Origin: Deltaproteobacteria bacterium
Lineage (GTDB): Bacteria; Desulfobacterota; Desulfobacteria; Desulfobacterales; JAHEIW01
DNA: 33,619 bases
Assembly: GCA_024639185.1 (NCBI GenBank)
Contig: JAHEIW010000038.1
Location: forward strand, 1-33,619
Direction of reading: 5' to 3'
Numbering within the stretch: position 1 is the first letter of the stretch; every line of letters begins with the position of its first letter. Positions 1-8,998 of this stretch are shown piece after piece. The translations under genes were made by a program, and so were the position numbers. The notes below the pieces were generated by a model. It did not search any database. It was not told the DNA's origin and saw only the letters and a program-made list of their open reading frames with translations.

Positions 1-337
1 GTTCATCCAATAGCTGCACCTTGAATTTAAGATTGTCTGGGAGCATCACATCGTCATGATGCCAAATGCAGATATATTCACCTTTTGCCAGCCGCAAACA
101 ATGGTTGTGGTTACCCACTATGCCAAGATTTTTTTTGTTTCGAACATATTCTAAACGGGAGTCATCAAAATTACTCACAATTTCTCCGGTGTTGTCAGTA
201 GAGCAATTGTCAACTACTAAAAGTTCGAAGTCTTCGAATGTTTGAGCAAGAACGGATTCAATAGATTCAGCAATGAAATTGCTTCCATTGTAAACGGGAA
301 TACATACGCTAACTTTTGGAGCGAGTGAATTCTTCAT
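1..337 (-). CDS. Family 2 glycosyltransferase, N-terminal part (cut by window edge)
   Basis: Only the first 112 codons are in the window. The start is the ATG at 337-335, opening MKNSLAPKVSVCIPVYNGS. The sequence shows the GT-A/GT2 nucleotide-binding start (VSVCIPVYNG, then SIESVLAQTFEDFELLVVDN, a split typical of GT2). Near the edge is an acidic HHDD segment in the position of the DXD metal-binding motif. Proteins of this family transfer a sugar from a nucleotide-sugar donor to a growing glycan at the cytoplasmic face of the membrane. It follows the wzt gene on the same strand with a 48-bp gap, so it is probably in the same operon. Substrate and linkage cannot be read from this fragment. Confidence 0.88.
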   Translation of the reverse strand, partial: MKNSLAPKVSVCIPVYNGSNFIAESIESVLAQTFEDFELLVVDNCSTDNTGEIVSNFDDSRLEYVRNKKNLGIVGNHNHCLRLAKGEYICIWHHDDVMLPDNLKFKVQLLDE

Positions 338-385
338 AGTCTTTAGCCAAAATCGGGTTGTTGCCGCGTTTGGAAAGAAGCCGAA

Positions 386-1717
386 CTATTTAAATGGTTC
401 ATGCTGGTTGGTCCATTTAAGAAGAGGCCTTACAGCTCCTTTCATAGAACCTGCCCAATCTCCGCGAGCAGAATCGCCATCGATACTGTCAACCACATGA
501 AAGGATACAACATCTTTTTCATCGAATTGTAATGTATTAGGTTCGAGGGTAAACAGTAAAGCGTTGACGTATAATATTCCTTCAGCAAGTAAGTTTCCCG
601 GTATCCAGGCTTTGCCGACGTATTTACCTGCAGGGCGTTTTTGGCCTCGCCACTTTGGATCGCTATCCACTGTCGTGAATACCCAGGTACCCTCTTCATT
701 AAAAAGATTATGATGGGGCAACAGTAAATAACCTGACTTGAGCACGTCATATTCCATCTCTATGACAATGGGCTTTCGAATATCAAAGTATTGCTGCACA
801 TGATCGTTTTCATCTTTAACTCTAATAGCGCATAAACGGGCAATTTCTTTACCTGGCATTTCGCTGCTATTATCCCATCTGCGTGCTGAAGTTAAACCTG
901 TTCCTGAAGTCATGTATTGGGAAACAACTTCGCTTGACGAGCCATCAGCTTTAATATGTCCATTGTCCAGCAAAATTGCCCGGGAGCATAAACGAGTGAC
1001 GGCCTGCATATTGTGAGAAACAAACAGAACGGTTCGTCCTTGCTGTCCGACATTCTCCATCTTGTTCAAACATTTTTTTTGAAAGTCAAAATCCCCGACT
1101 GCCAAAACTTCGTCAACAATCAGGATTTCAGGTTCCAAATGGGCTGCAACGGAAAAACCCAATCGAACTTTCATGCCAACTGAAAAGCGTTTTACTGGAG
1201 TGTCTAAAAATTTTTCAACCCCTGAAAATTCGACAATCTCATCGAATTTCTGATCTACCTCCTTTTTGGTCATTCCTAGTATAGTGCCGTTGAGGTAAAT
1301 ATTTTCCCGACCGGTCAGCTCCGGATGGAAACCTGTACCTACCTCGAGAAGACTTGATATCCGTCCCCGAATTTCTGCTCGGCCATAAGAAGGTGATGTA
1401 ATTTTAGATAAAATTTTGAGAAGGGTCGTTTTACCCGCTCCGTTTCTTCCGATTATTCCAACTGTCTCGCCTCTTTTTATTTCTAAAGAGATTTCTCTCA
1501 GAGCCCATATGATATCATGTTGTTCACTATTTGAATCATCAAAATTTTCCATATCGTCGAATCGATAAAGCGATCGGTATTTTTTAAAATTTTCCCAAGG
1601 ACTTTTTAAGGTGCTCAAAAATGCACCAATCAGGTTTTCATGCATCTCTTTTCTTAGCCCAATGCGATACTGTTTGCCTAATTTAACAATTTTTATGGCT
1701 GTCTCTGAATCTAGCAT
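386..1717 (-). CDS. wzt: Polysaccharide export ABC transporter ATP-binding protein (Wzt type) with extended C-terminal domain
   Basis: Nucleotide-binding subunit that powers export of a finished polysaccharide across the inner membrane with the Wzm permease encoded just upstream. From the ATG at 1717 the protein has 443 residues. Visible motifs are Walker A GRNGAGKT (about 90-97), ABC signature FSVGM (about 178), Walker B ILIVDE (about 198-203) and the H-loop SHN (about 234-236). After residue ~270 comes a C-terminal domain of about 170 residues like the Wzt carbohydrate-binding domain, which in known systems recognises the modified non-reducing end of the chain. The frame stays open to 1876, but that stretch overlaps wzm and does not look like a transporter N-terminus. 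I therefore chose the internal ATG (MLDSETAIKIV), although its ribosome-binding site is weak. Confidence 0.93.
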   Translation of the reverse strand: MLDSETAIKIVKLGKQYRIGLRKEMHENLIGAFLSTLKSPWENFKKYRSLYRFDDMENFDDSNSEQHDIIWALREISLEIKRGETVGIIGRNGAGKTTLLKILSKITSPSYGRAEIRGRISSLLEVGTGFHPELTGRENIYLNGTILGMTKKEVDQKFDEIVEFSGVEKFLDTPVKRFSVGMKVRLGFSVAAHLEPEILIVDEVLAVGDFDFQKKCLNKMENVGQQGRTVLFVSHNMQAVTRLCSRAILLDNGHIKADGSSSEVVSQYMTSGTGLTSARRWDNSSEMPGKEIARLCAIRVKDENDHVQQYFDIRKPIVIEMEYDVLKSGYLLLPHHNLFNEEGTWVFTTVDSDPKWRGQKRPAGKYVGKAWIPGNLLAEGILYVNALLFTLEPNTLQFDEKDVVSFHVVDSIDGDSARGDWAGSMKGAVRPLLKWTNQHEPFK

Positions 1718-1749
1718 ATGGACTTTACAAATAGAATAAGGTTTAATAA

Positions 1750-2604
1750 TTAAATCACATCTACAAAAATTTGTTCCATACGATTGTAGTAGACAGCACC
1801 ACTGATTAATAGGATTATTGTTGATATGATTCCGGGTAAAATAAATTGCCATTGATATGGTGTACCCAGCAAACATGCCCTAAATCCCTCGATGATTCCT
1901 ACCAGAGGGTTTAATGAATAAAAGAATCGATACGCTTCAGGTATCGAGGAAGCGGAATAGACGATGGGCGCAGTGTACATGAGCATACGAATTAGAAAAG
2001 GCATGGCATGTCTCACATCACGAAACCGGATTGCCATGGCCGACAGCCACAATCCGACCCCGGCTGACATGCTCATCATGACCAATAGGAAGAACGGAAA
2101 AAGAAGAAGATTCCAGGTTGGTATTATTTTGTAAATTAACAATACAAAAAAAATTAATACCATTGAAATACCAAAATCAACTAGCTTTGCTAGTACAGGT
2201 GTGAAAGGAAAAATTAAACGCGGAAAATAGACTTTATTAAGTAGGTTTTGCCCTGACACAAGACTCTGGCTGGATGATGACATGACCTGTGACATGTACG
2301 ACCAAGGGATGATGGCGACACTTGAAAAAAGAACGTAGGGAATGCCATCGGTGGATATTTTTGCGATCCTTCCGAAAATCACCGTAAAGATAACAATCTG
2401 AATCAGCGGCACCAGGATCGCCCAGGAAAAGCCGAGAATCGTCTGGGCATATAAGACTTTTATATCCCGCCAGACAAGAAAAAAAATCAGATCGCGATAT
2501 TGCTTTAACTCATTTAAATTTATTAGTTTCCATCTTTTTTTAGGCTCAATTACAGATATTGTTTCGCTATAAATTTCAGGATTATGCATTCTATTATCCG
2601 TCAT
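1750..2604 (-). CDS. wzm: Polysaccharide export ABC transporter permease (Wzm type, ABC-2 family)
   Basis: Integral membrane subunit, 284 residues, of the export transporter formed with the Wzt-type ATPase that follows 32 bp downstream. The N-terminal cytoplasmic part (residues 1-~40) leads into RDLIFFLVWRDIKVLYAQT, the amphipathic segment typical of ABC-2 polysaccharide and teichoic-acid permeases. About six hydrophobic segments follow, including AILVPLIQIVIFTVIFG and the last near FILPGIISTIILLISGAVYY. The start overlaps the end of the methyltransferase gene by 11 bp. A second ATG at 2589 (MHNPEIY), with GGAT just upstream, would remove that overlap and is an alternative start. The pair indicates ABC-dependent rather than Wzy-dependent assembly. 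Confidence 0.93.
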   Translation of the reverse strand: MTDNRMHNPEIYSETISVIEPKKRWKLINLNELKQYRDLIFFLVWRDIKVLYAQTILGFSWAILVPLIQIVIFTVIFGRIAKISTDGIPYVLFSSVAIIPWSYMSQVMSSSSQSLVSGQNLLNKVYFPRLIFPFTPVLAKLVDFGISMVLIFFVLLIYKIIPTWNLLLFPFFLLVMMSMSAGVGLWLSAMAIRFRDVRHAMPFLIRMLMYTAPIVYSASSIPEAYRFFYSLNPLVGIIEGFRACLLGTPYQWQFILPGIISTIILLISGAVYYNRMEQIFVDVI

Positions 2605-3412
2605 CGAAGATACGAGAGACTAAAAAAATTTTTGCATTTTCACAATAGCTATTTAACTCTTCCGTTTTAAAATTGGTGTTTTTACTGAGAAATTCATCAA
2701 AAGCGCGCTTCTCGCCTAAATTTCTACCAGCCAAATTATTTGCTGAATACCAATCATCAAATAAAATCACCGCTTCTTTCCCGATCAGAGGAGCACAAAA
2801 AGCCAAAGCCTCCTTGGCCGATAAATACATATCACAATCTATCATGATGACACTAGCCTTGGTGATATTATGGGTACGAATCAGCTGATCATTAAGCGTA
2901 TCGCTAAACCATCCTTTTATCAGAAAAAAACGATCTTCATCGATACCTTCAAAATATAAAACTTTTCTGGTAAATTCATAATCGCAACAAAATTGACCTT
3001 GATGCCAGCTTCCTTCATCATCTTTTGCCGCCGTCTCGGGTAAACCTTCAAAGGAATCGAAGCCAAACATGCGGATGTTATTAAAGCCCAATTCTTCAAG
3101 CACATTGTACATGCATATCATGGACGTCCCGTTGTAAACACCAAATTCTAAATAATCACCCAATGAAGATTCGCCTTGACGCTCTGCTAATAAAAGCAAA
3201 ACCTCACGGTATTTGTCGGAAAGCGCTTGTTCCGGCACAAGTCTGACTCGGTTGACCATTTTGTACCTAAGTTTCTGGGCCTTCAATAAATTCTGAACGC
3301 ATTTTGGCGAATAATCGATCATATAGTTTAATGCATGATTCAATCTCAGAGTTCTCAGCATCTTCACCCAGACACTATTTGCATCAAACCCAACGGTTGA
3401 TCTTTTTTTCAT
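2594..3412 (-). CDS. TylF/MycF-like SAM-dependent O-methyltransferase
   Basis: Macrocin-O-methyltransferase (TylF) family member of 272 residues from the ATG at 3412. That start has AAGAGG seven bases upstream; an earlier ATG at 3436 lacks such a site. The SAM-binding region is visible as GDYLEFGVYNGTSM. Further along are GFDSFEGLPE, typical of TylF-like enzymes, and the acidic metal-binding region VIMIDCDMYLSAKEAL and LFDDWYS. Family members methylate sugar hydroxyls and need a divalent metal. Its position directly ahead of wzm-wzt suggests it methylates the glycan, possibly its terminal residue, before export; that role is inferred. The exact acceptor is unknown. Confidence 0.85.
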   Translation of the reverse strand: MKKRSTVGFDANSVWVKMLRTLRLNHALNYMIDYSPKCVQNLLKAQKLRYKMVNRVRLVPEQALSDKYREVLLLLAERQGESSLGDYLEFGVYNGTSMICMYNVLEELGFNNIRMFGFDSFEGLPETAAKDDEGSWHQGQFCCDYEFTRKVLYFEGIDEDRFFLIKGWFSDTLNDQLIRTHNITKASVIMIDCDMYLSAKEALAFCAPLIGKEAVILFDDWYSANNLAGRNLGEKRAFDEFLSKNTNFKTEELNSYCENAKIFLVSRIFDDG

Positions 3413-3689
3413 CAGATCCTCTTGATTGCCGAACATACAAAATTCAGACCCAGCCTTCCTCTGTGATTTTTTTCAATATTGGCTGTTTGCATCCGTTTCA
3501 ACAGAAAGTAGCCGACCACTTGCGGCTAATACAGTTTTCCCGTACTGTCTTTGTAAAACCCAACCGGAAGTAGCTCTTTACTGCAGAACAACTGTCCCGA
3601 CCAGTGGCTCCCGGTCGCAGCAATCAGACCAACTAATTCATAGGAAGATTTTTTCTTTTTTTTACTATCATTTTGTGAAACAAGGTGGA

Positions 3690-4976
3690 CTATTGACCAG
3701 AGAAGTGTTCATTTTGTTCACTCCGCAAACGATCGCAAAGACGACCATGTGGAAAGGTTACATCTTCAACAGCGAGCACCCGATCTTTGGAAATATCGCG
3801 TTTAAGCGTGCAGCCCTCTGAAAGACCCATGAGCAATAGGTTTTCAGATTGACAGATTTCTGATTTTTCAATTATTCCATAGCTGCTGAACCCACCAATA
3901 CCGTCAAGCACCTCCCCCGCTTTTAAATCACGCTTGGCAACCGTAATGACATCGCAAACCGGACCGCCTAAAGGTGCCACGGCTGAATCTTTAAACAAAA
4001 CGGCACGAGCAGCGGTGAGCGGCACTTCCAGGTGCGGTAAATGGTAAGGTACGTAAAAAACATAAAGCGGACCATCCCCCATTTTAAAATACTTCATGTA
4101 ATCCTGCCGAACAGGATCCGTGTTATATCCCAGCACAAACACGCCCGGACCCGGTTCGGCCCCTAAAATATAGTCAACCAGTCCGCCATTCAGCAATTGA
4201 TCCATTGGAAACAAATCAACCGTCTCCTTTACATGCGTACACCGGGGACCATACATTCCGCGTTGCCCAATTGTAAAACCGGTGGCATTGGCAACAATTG
4301 CGTTTTCCATTGAAATTTTGGTGCCGTCTGCAAAGGAGGTTGCCATCATGGGCGTAATATGGTGTTCGGCGGCAAATTTCTTCTGAGTTTCCGGCGTTCG
4401 GTAATAATCCTGGAGGCCTTTAATATTTCCTGCCAACACCGGTTGATAACCGATCGATTTCACAAATCGGTATAGATTCATCATCACCCCGGGTTGATCG
4501 CCGTCTGCATTAGTGATTACGACACCTGCACGATCGGCGTATACTTTTAATATGGGGCCCACTGTCGCATCCAGTTCGGCATTCATCAGTACCAAGTGTT
4601 TTTGGTTTTCGATTGCCTTCATAGCCACATGGGCACTATGTTCGACATCGCCGGTCGCTTCAATGATCACATCAACACTCTCTGCCTCGCAAATTAGCAT
4701 TGCATCGTCGGTTACAGCATAATGACCCGCGGCGATGGCTTCATCCAGCTGGCCGATGTTTTCAACCTGTTTGATCGGATCCGTGCCGGCATACTGGTAT
4801 GCCTTAATCGCAGCTGAAAGGCTTCGATTTGCGATAGCCACAAGGCGCATTCCGGTTATGTATTGTTCAATTTGGAGCGCAATGCCCTGCCCCATATAGC
4901 CGGCACCTACCATGGCGGCTCGAATCGGATTTCCTTTTTGCTCCCGCCTTTCCAATTCACGATCAACGATAATCAT
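3690..4976 (-). CDS. COG4091-like NAD(P)-dependent oxidoreductase with C-terminal SAF domain
   Basis: A 428-residue homoserine-dehydrogenase-like protein. The N-terminal Rossmann fold shows GAGYMG (about residues 24-29) and the AMVGAGYMGQGIA segment. A central catalytic-like domain includes NADGDQPGVMMNLYRFV. The C-terminus (about 330-400: SAVAPLGGPVCDVITVAKRDLKAGEVLDGIGG) resembles a SAF domain, also seen at the end of sialic-acid synthases. The start is the ATG at 4976, which overlaps the upstream TGA as ATGA and has AGGAAA upstream; earlier in-frame starts lie inside the neighbour. The coupled nucleotidyltransferase suggests joint synthesis of an unusual nucleotide-activated residue, but no substrate can be assigned. 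Confidence 0.85.
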   Translation of the reverse strand: MIIVDRELERREQKGNPIRAAMVGAGYMGQGIALQIEQYITGMRLVAIANRSLSAAIKAYQYAGTDPIKQVENIGQLDEAIAAGHYAVTDDAMLICEAESVDVIIEATGDVEHSAHVAMKAIENQKHLVLMNAELDATVGPILKVYADRAGVVITNADGDQPGVMMNLYRFVKSIGYQPVLAGNIKGLQDYYRTPETQKKFAAEHHITPMMATSFADGTKISMENAIVANATGFTIGQRGMYGPRCTHVKETVDLFPMDQLLNGGLVDYILGAEPGPGVFVLGYNTDPVRQDYMKYFKMGDGPLYVFYVPYHLPHLEVPLTAARAVLFKDSAVAPLGGPVCDVITVAKRDLKAGEVLDGIGGFSSYGIIEKSEICQSENLLLMGLSEGCTLKRDISKDRVLAVEDVTFPHGRLCDRLRSEQNEHFSGQ

Positions 4977-5812
4977 TTGATTTCCTCTTGCTTTCTGATG
5001 TCGCAATGGACCGCTTCAGCCAAATCGTCAGGGGTCCCGATATCGATATAATGACCATTTTCAAAGATAACATGTTCAATTTTGATATCTGTATTCACAG
5101 CAGCCTGAATTACATCTCCCATAAAGACTTCCCTGTTTTTCAAGTTGCCACTTGGTTCGGCCGAGCATCGATTCATATGCTTCAGGACAAATTGGTGCAT
5201 AAACTCGGTAAATCGATCGGTCCAAACCGCAATAATCCATGTGTAGCGCAATGGGGTGCTGACTGGTTTAATATCAATTTCACAGATATTTCCCTTATTG
5301 TCGAATGCCACCATGTCCATTTTTTCAGTTCTTTTGGCTGCAAATAATCCCAATACAATATCAGCATTGGTTTGCCCCTGTTTGGATAGCAGCTGTATGA
5401 ATGCATCTTCAGGCTCGAAAACAATGTCAGGAAATCCAAAAGCGATTTTGGCATTTCTTGAGAATGGATAGGCTTGATCCAATGTGAACGGCACCCCGAA
5501 TGGTCGATTCATGATAAGGTAGCCAATATGTATGTCCAGCATTTTCCCGTCACCAAAGTAAGCTGGGATATCCCATTTTCCTTGACGCAGAATAAAATAT
5601 GCCTTTTTCACATCCGCGCGTCGCATCTTCTTCAGTAGAAAATAGCTGACTACTTTCGGAGGTTCGTGTATTCTTTTCTCAGCAGAGTAAAAACTAACGG
5701 GAAACAACTCTTTGCTGCATGGCAGTGGATGAATACGCTTGGCAACACCACCGGCAGGTAAAAGACCAATCAGGTCTTCATTGACATGTTGGTTATGATT
5801 TTGATCAGTCAA
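4973..5812 (-). CDS. Divergent sugar-nucleotidyltransferase (glucose-1-phosphate thymidylyltransferase-like)
   Basis: A 279-residue NTP_transferase-like protein. The activating-nucleotide loop is the variant LLPAGGVAKRIHPLPCSKEL instead of the usual GGxGTRLxPxTxxxPK; the downstream SKELFPV keeps the lysine equivalent. Other typical elements are VKKAYFILRQGKWDIPAYFGDG, FPDIVFEPEDAF and a C-terminal HYIDIGTPDDLAEA, as in nucleotidyltransferases of this fold. The start is TTG at 5812-5810: the frame is closed by TAA at 5834-5836 and no better ATG precedes the conserved LLPAGG. The gene ends in an ATGA overlap with the COG4091-like dehydrogenase, implying translational coupling. The sugar or polyol substrate is not evident. 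Confidence 0.78.
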   Translation of the reverse strand: MTDQNHNQHVNEDLIGLLPAGGVAKRIHPLPCSKELFPVSFYSAEKRIHEPPKVVSYFLLKKMRRADVKKAYFILRQGKWDIPAYFGDGKMLDIHIGYLIMNRPFGVPFTLDQAYPFSRNAKIAFGFPDIVFEPEDAFIQLLSKQGQTNADIVLGLFAAKRTEKMDMVAFDNKGNICEIDIKPVSTPLRYTWIIAVWTDRFTEFMHQFVLKHMNRCSAEPSGNLKNREVFMGDVIQAAVNTDIKIEHVIFENGHYIDIGTPDDLAEAVHCDIRKQEEIK

Positions 5813-5972
5813 AGTGATAATTGAAAAGCTTGCTTACAGTGGGGCAGTTTAAAACTGACTGCGGTGCAAATATAGCGATTGTCAAAACATGTTGCGTTTA
5901 CCATATTTGTTAACAAGCGCCATAATCGTTTGTAACGGCTTGAACTTGTCATAAACCTGACAAACGCTCTAA

Positions 5973-6509
5973 TCAAGAAAAAAAATCGGGCCAGCGTTTA
6001 TCCTTATCTGAAATTATTGGATGGTTCATATCTGGCCATGGGATATTAAAAGCAGAATCATTCCACCGCACACCTCTTTCGGCATCCGGAACGTAAAACT
6101 GCGATATTTGATAAAAAACCTTGGTGTTGTCGGCAAGGCTTTGATAGCCGTGAGCAAAATTTTCAGGGACCAGCAGCATTTTATTATTTTTTGAATTTAA
6201 TTCTATCCCGAACCATTGTTTATAGGTTGGAGAATCGGGGCGTAAATCGATGATGACATCAAATATACTACCATTGATGCAGCTGATCAATTTTACTTCA
6301 GCATGGGGATATACTTGATAGTGGAGACCTCTGATAGTTCCTCCTTTATGGCTAAATCCTATGTTAGATTGCACCATATGTAATTTAAAGCCTTTGGATT
6401 CAAATTCGTTCTCGCAAAATGCACGCGCAAAATAACCGCGTTCATCTTCATGTTTTTCGGGTTCGACGATATAAGCGTCTTTTAAGGTTGTCTCCGTAAA
6501 GATCATCAT
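5973..6509 (-). CDS. rfbC: dTDP-4-dehydrorhamnose 3,5-epimerase-like cupin (RmlC family)
   Basis: A 178-residue RmlC-family cupin. These enzymes epimerise C3 and/or C5 of dTDP-4-keto-6-deoxy sugars in rhamnose and related pathways. The catalytic histidine lies in RGLHYQ (H63), the substrate-contact segment is IIDLRPDSPTYKQWFG, and FAHGYQSL and GVRWNDSAFNIPWP give the usual C-terminal pattern. Length is normal for the family. The first two codons are ATG ATG; AAGGG is better spaced from the second (6506). It starts 6 bp after the UDP-glucose dehydrogenase gene. No rmlA, rmlB or rmlD is in the window, so the rest of a dTDP-sugar pathway must lie elsewhere, or the enzyme acts on another nucleotide sugar. 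Confidence 0.88.
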   Translation of the reverse strand: MMIFTETTLKDAYIVEPEKHEDERGYFARAFCENEFESKGFKLHMVQSNIGFSHKGGTIRGLHYQVYPHAEVKLISCINGSIFDVIIDLRPDSPTYKQWFGIELNSKNNKMLLVPENFAHGYQSLADNTKVFYQISQFYVPDAERGVRWNDSAFNIPWPDMNHPIISDKDKRWPDFFS

Positions 6510-6515
6510 TGCCCT

Positions 6516-7853
6516 TTATAAGCCGATACCATCATATCTTCTAAAACTGTTTTTATTCAGTATTCGGCGACCGTCAATTAACAGCGGTTGTGCCTTTAGG
6601 TTGGCAAACAGCTCCGGAACCTGCATAAACTCATCCCAGGCGGTGATCAGCACAGCAACATCAACATCATTTATTGCATGGTTTAAGCTTTGGCAATAGG
6701 TAATATTATTATTTCCAAGAACTTCCTGTGCCGCTTCCATGGCGACAGGGTCATACGCTTTGATGAATGCACCCTGAGCACTGAGATCTCTGACAACCGG
6801 AATTGCCGGAGATTCGCGCATATCGTCAGTGCCAGGTTTGAAAGCAAGTCCCAGAACGGCGATTCGAATTTCTCTTAGATCTGGGAAATACTTTTTAATG
6901 AGAGTTATAATTTCAGACGGCTGGTTTTGATTAACCTCAATCACCGCATCCAATATCTTCATATGCTTGCCGATTTGTTTGCCATGAGCGATCAACGCCT
7001 TAACATCTTTAGGAAAACAGCTTCCGCCGAAACCACAGCCCGCTTTAAGGAATTCAAGAATGGGTGGTTTGATGCGTTTACCGTTTTCAACAAAGGGGCT
7101 TAGCCGTTTGTCCAAATGAACACCTTGCATGACCTCAGTCACATCGATACCTCCAATTGCGGCGCTCAGATTGGCAATTTCATTGGAAAACGATATCATC
7201 ATTGCCAGAAGAGAATTTGACGTATATTTTATCATTTCAGCCGTACGATTATTCGTTCGCACTATATCGACATTTTCAAAACACTGGTAGATCTTTTCCA
7301 TCCAATCTAAGCTCTTTTTATCGATGGCACCAAGAACAATACGGTCAGGATTCATGAAATCCTCCAGGGCAACACCTTCCCTTAAAAATTCGGGATTCAT
7401 TCCCACACCGAAATCAGGGCCGGCATTTTTCTGAGCCTCTTTTTCCAGTATCGGGACAACCAATTCATCAGTTGTTCCCGGAACAACCGTACTCTTCATA
7501 ACAACAAGATGATAAGAATTTTTGTCTCTCAGGGTTTCGCCAATCTCACGGGAAACATCCCTTATTTGAGTCAGATCGATTTTTTCACCATCAAAGGGAG
7601 TACCTACAGTTATAAAGGAAACTTCGGTATCCATAACTGCCTGATAAAGGTCAGCGGTCGCTCGCAGATTGGTTTTAATATTTTTCTTTAATAATTTTTC
7701 AAGGCCCTGCTCGAAAATTGGCGGCACACCCTGATTGATGTCGGCCACTTTTTTATAATCCACGTCCACACAAATAATCGAATGACCTTTGTCCGCCAGG
7801 CATACGCCGGTTACCAGTCCTACATAACCGGAGCCGATGATTGAAATTTTCAT
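6516..7853 (-). CDS. ugd: UDP-glucose 6-dehydrogenase
   Basis: A 445-residue enzyme oxidising UDP-glucose to UDP-glucuronate with two NAD+, supplying uronic acid or xylose precursors. The N-terminal NAD-binding motif is GSGYVG (residues 7-12). The catalytic cysteine is C279 in CGFGGSCFPKD. Family segments STVVPGTTDELV, NPEFLREG, SNSLLAMMISFSNEIANL and GLAFKPGTDDMRESPA are intact, and the length is standard. Its ATG shares one base (TAATG) with the stop of the upstream SDR gene. This supports translational coupling and the idea that the SDR uses the product UDP-glucuronate. Confidence 0.95.
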   Translation of the reverse strand: MKISIIGSGYVGLVTGVCLADKGHSIICVDVDYKKVADINQGVPPIFEQGLEKLLKKNIKTNLRATADLYQAVMDTEVSFITVGTPFDGEKIDLTQIRDVSREIGETLRDKNSYHLVVMKSTVVPGTTDELVVPILEKEAQKNAGPDFGVGMNPEFLREGVALEDFMNPDRIVLGAIDKKSLDWMEKIYQCFENVDIVRTNNRTAEMIKYTSNSLLAMMISFSNEIANLSAAIGGIDVTEVMQGVHLDKRLSPFVENGKRIKPPILEFLKAGCGFGGSCFPKDVKALIAHGKQIGKHMKILDAVIEVNQNQPSEIITLIKKYFPDLREIRIAVLGLAFKPGTDDMRESPAIPVVRDLSAQGAFIKAYDPVAMEAAQEVLGNNNITYCQSLNHAINDVDVAVLITAWDEFMQVPELFANLKAQPLLIDGRRILNKNSFRRYDGIGL

Positions 7854-8965
7854 TACGCTTCCTCTCCCTCACGATGATCGCTGTACCAGACAAGCGATCG
7901 ATATAAGCCTTCCGCCAGAGAAATGCCAGGGTGATATCCCAAATGTGCTCTCGCTTTTGATATATCTGGACAGCGTCGCATCGGGTTATCGGTCAAGTAG
8001 TCTGTTTCTGGACTTTTTTTCAACTCTACTTTGCCCTGGTACTGGAAAAGATCTTTGGATATTTCCACAATTTTGCAGGCAAGATCCTCCATATTAATTT
8101 CCGGATCGGCAACTCCGATATTGTAAGCTTCACCCTTTCGGCCGTGAACAAGAACTTTATAGTAGCCGATAATAGCGTCAGCAACGTAGCAAAACGTACG
8201 GGTGGGGGTACCATCTGAAAACATTTTAATGTTTTCTCCGGCTAAAATATTGTTTACAAAATCCGGAATCACCCGTCTGTCCGATACCTTAAGCCCGGGT
8301 CCATAATTGTTAAAAGGCCGAGCAATTTTCAGAGGCAGATTATATTGCCTGGCAAAATTGACACAAAGTGTTTCGCCATATCGTTTGGATTCATCGTAAC
8401 AGGCGCGGGGGCCGGTACAAGATACAGAACCATGGTAATGCTCTGGTGTCGGGATAAAATCTGCAGAAGGATTACCATAGATTTCGCTACTCGAAAAAAA
8501 AAGAAAGCCTTTGACCGGCCTTTGCGTATTCGTCCGGGCCTTGGAATAGTCCAGAAGGAAGCGAAGTCCATTTACATTGGCATCCATTGTTTCGATTGGA
8601 AATTTACGATAATAGGTTGGGGAGGCAATCGAAGCGGCATGGATGATATATTGAAAGTCCTCTATATGATCGGGCAGCGGTTTGGTGATGTCATGTTTCG
8701 ATAAATGTAAATTTTTGTCTTTTTTTAGATCCATCAACCACTTAGGCACGCCTCGCATAAAATTATCCATTACGGTCAACTTAATCCATTGTGATGAATC
8801 TACTTTAGAATTCCAGAATAAAACGGATTGGACCAGATAGTATCCGAGAAATCCAGCCCCGCCGGTTATCAGCATGTTTTTACCCGATATGGTTTTGAAT
8901 TCTGGGAGTGCATTTTGATAAATATAGTTTAGATCGGTATCGATTACGCCTCTTGCAGATTTCAT
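7853..8965 (-). CDS. UDP-glucuronate decarboxylase-like NAD-dependent SDR (extended)
   Basis: A 370-residue extended short-chain dehydrogenase. The NAD motif is GGAGFLG (35-41), preceded by an N-terminal extension of about 28 residues. The catalytic pair is Y190xxxK194 in RACYDESKRYGETLC, with SSSEIYG before it. The segments VMDNFMRG, IIHAASIASPTYY and IARPFNNYGPGL resemble UDP-xylose synthases (UDP-glucuronate decarboxylases), and the overlap with ugd fits a Ugd then decarboxylase route. A UDP-glucuronate epimerase or a dehydratase working with the neighbouring cytidylyltransferase is a less likely alternative. Family assignment is secure; the exact reaction is inferred. Confidence 0.85.
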   Translation of the reverse strand: MKSARGVIDTDLNYIYQNALPEFKTISGKNMLITGGAGFLGYYLVQSVLFWNSKVDSSQWIKLTVMDNFMRGVPKWLMDLKKDKNLHLSKHDITKPLPDHIEDFQYIIHAASIASPTYYRKFPIETMDANVNGLRFLLDYSKARTNTQRPVKGFLFFSSSEIYGNPSADFIPTPEHYHGSVSCTGPRACYDESKRYGETLCVNFARQYNLPLKIARPFNNYGPGLKVSDRRVIPDFVNNILAGENIKMFSDGTPTRTFCYVADAIIGYYKVLVHGRKGEAYNIGVADPEINMEDLACKIVEISKDLFQYQGKVELKKSPETDYLTDNPMRRCPDISKARAHLGYHPGISLAEGLYRSLVWYSDHREGEEA

Positions 8966-8998
8966 TTGAATAAAACCTTATTTATAACCAGGATTAAC

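Noticed and set aside
1718-1876. N-terminal extension of Wzt (53 residues)
   Set aside because: It overlaps the end of wzm, does not look like a transporter N-terminus, and an internal ATG at 1717 gives the usual start.
3594-3603. GTCCCGACCA, identical to the last 10 bases of tRNA-Pro, as an integration (att) repeat
   Set aside because: It lies on the wrong side for a 3'-end integration of this plus-strand tRNA, and the match stops at 10 bp. There is no integrase in the window.
3437-3689. Possible gene or terminator between the TylF-like and COG4091-like genes
   Set aside because: I found no hairpin with a T run and no plausible start with a ribosome-binding site. The frames there overlap the neighbours out of frame.
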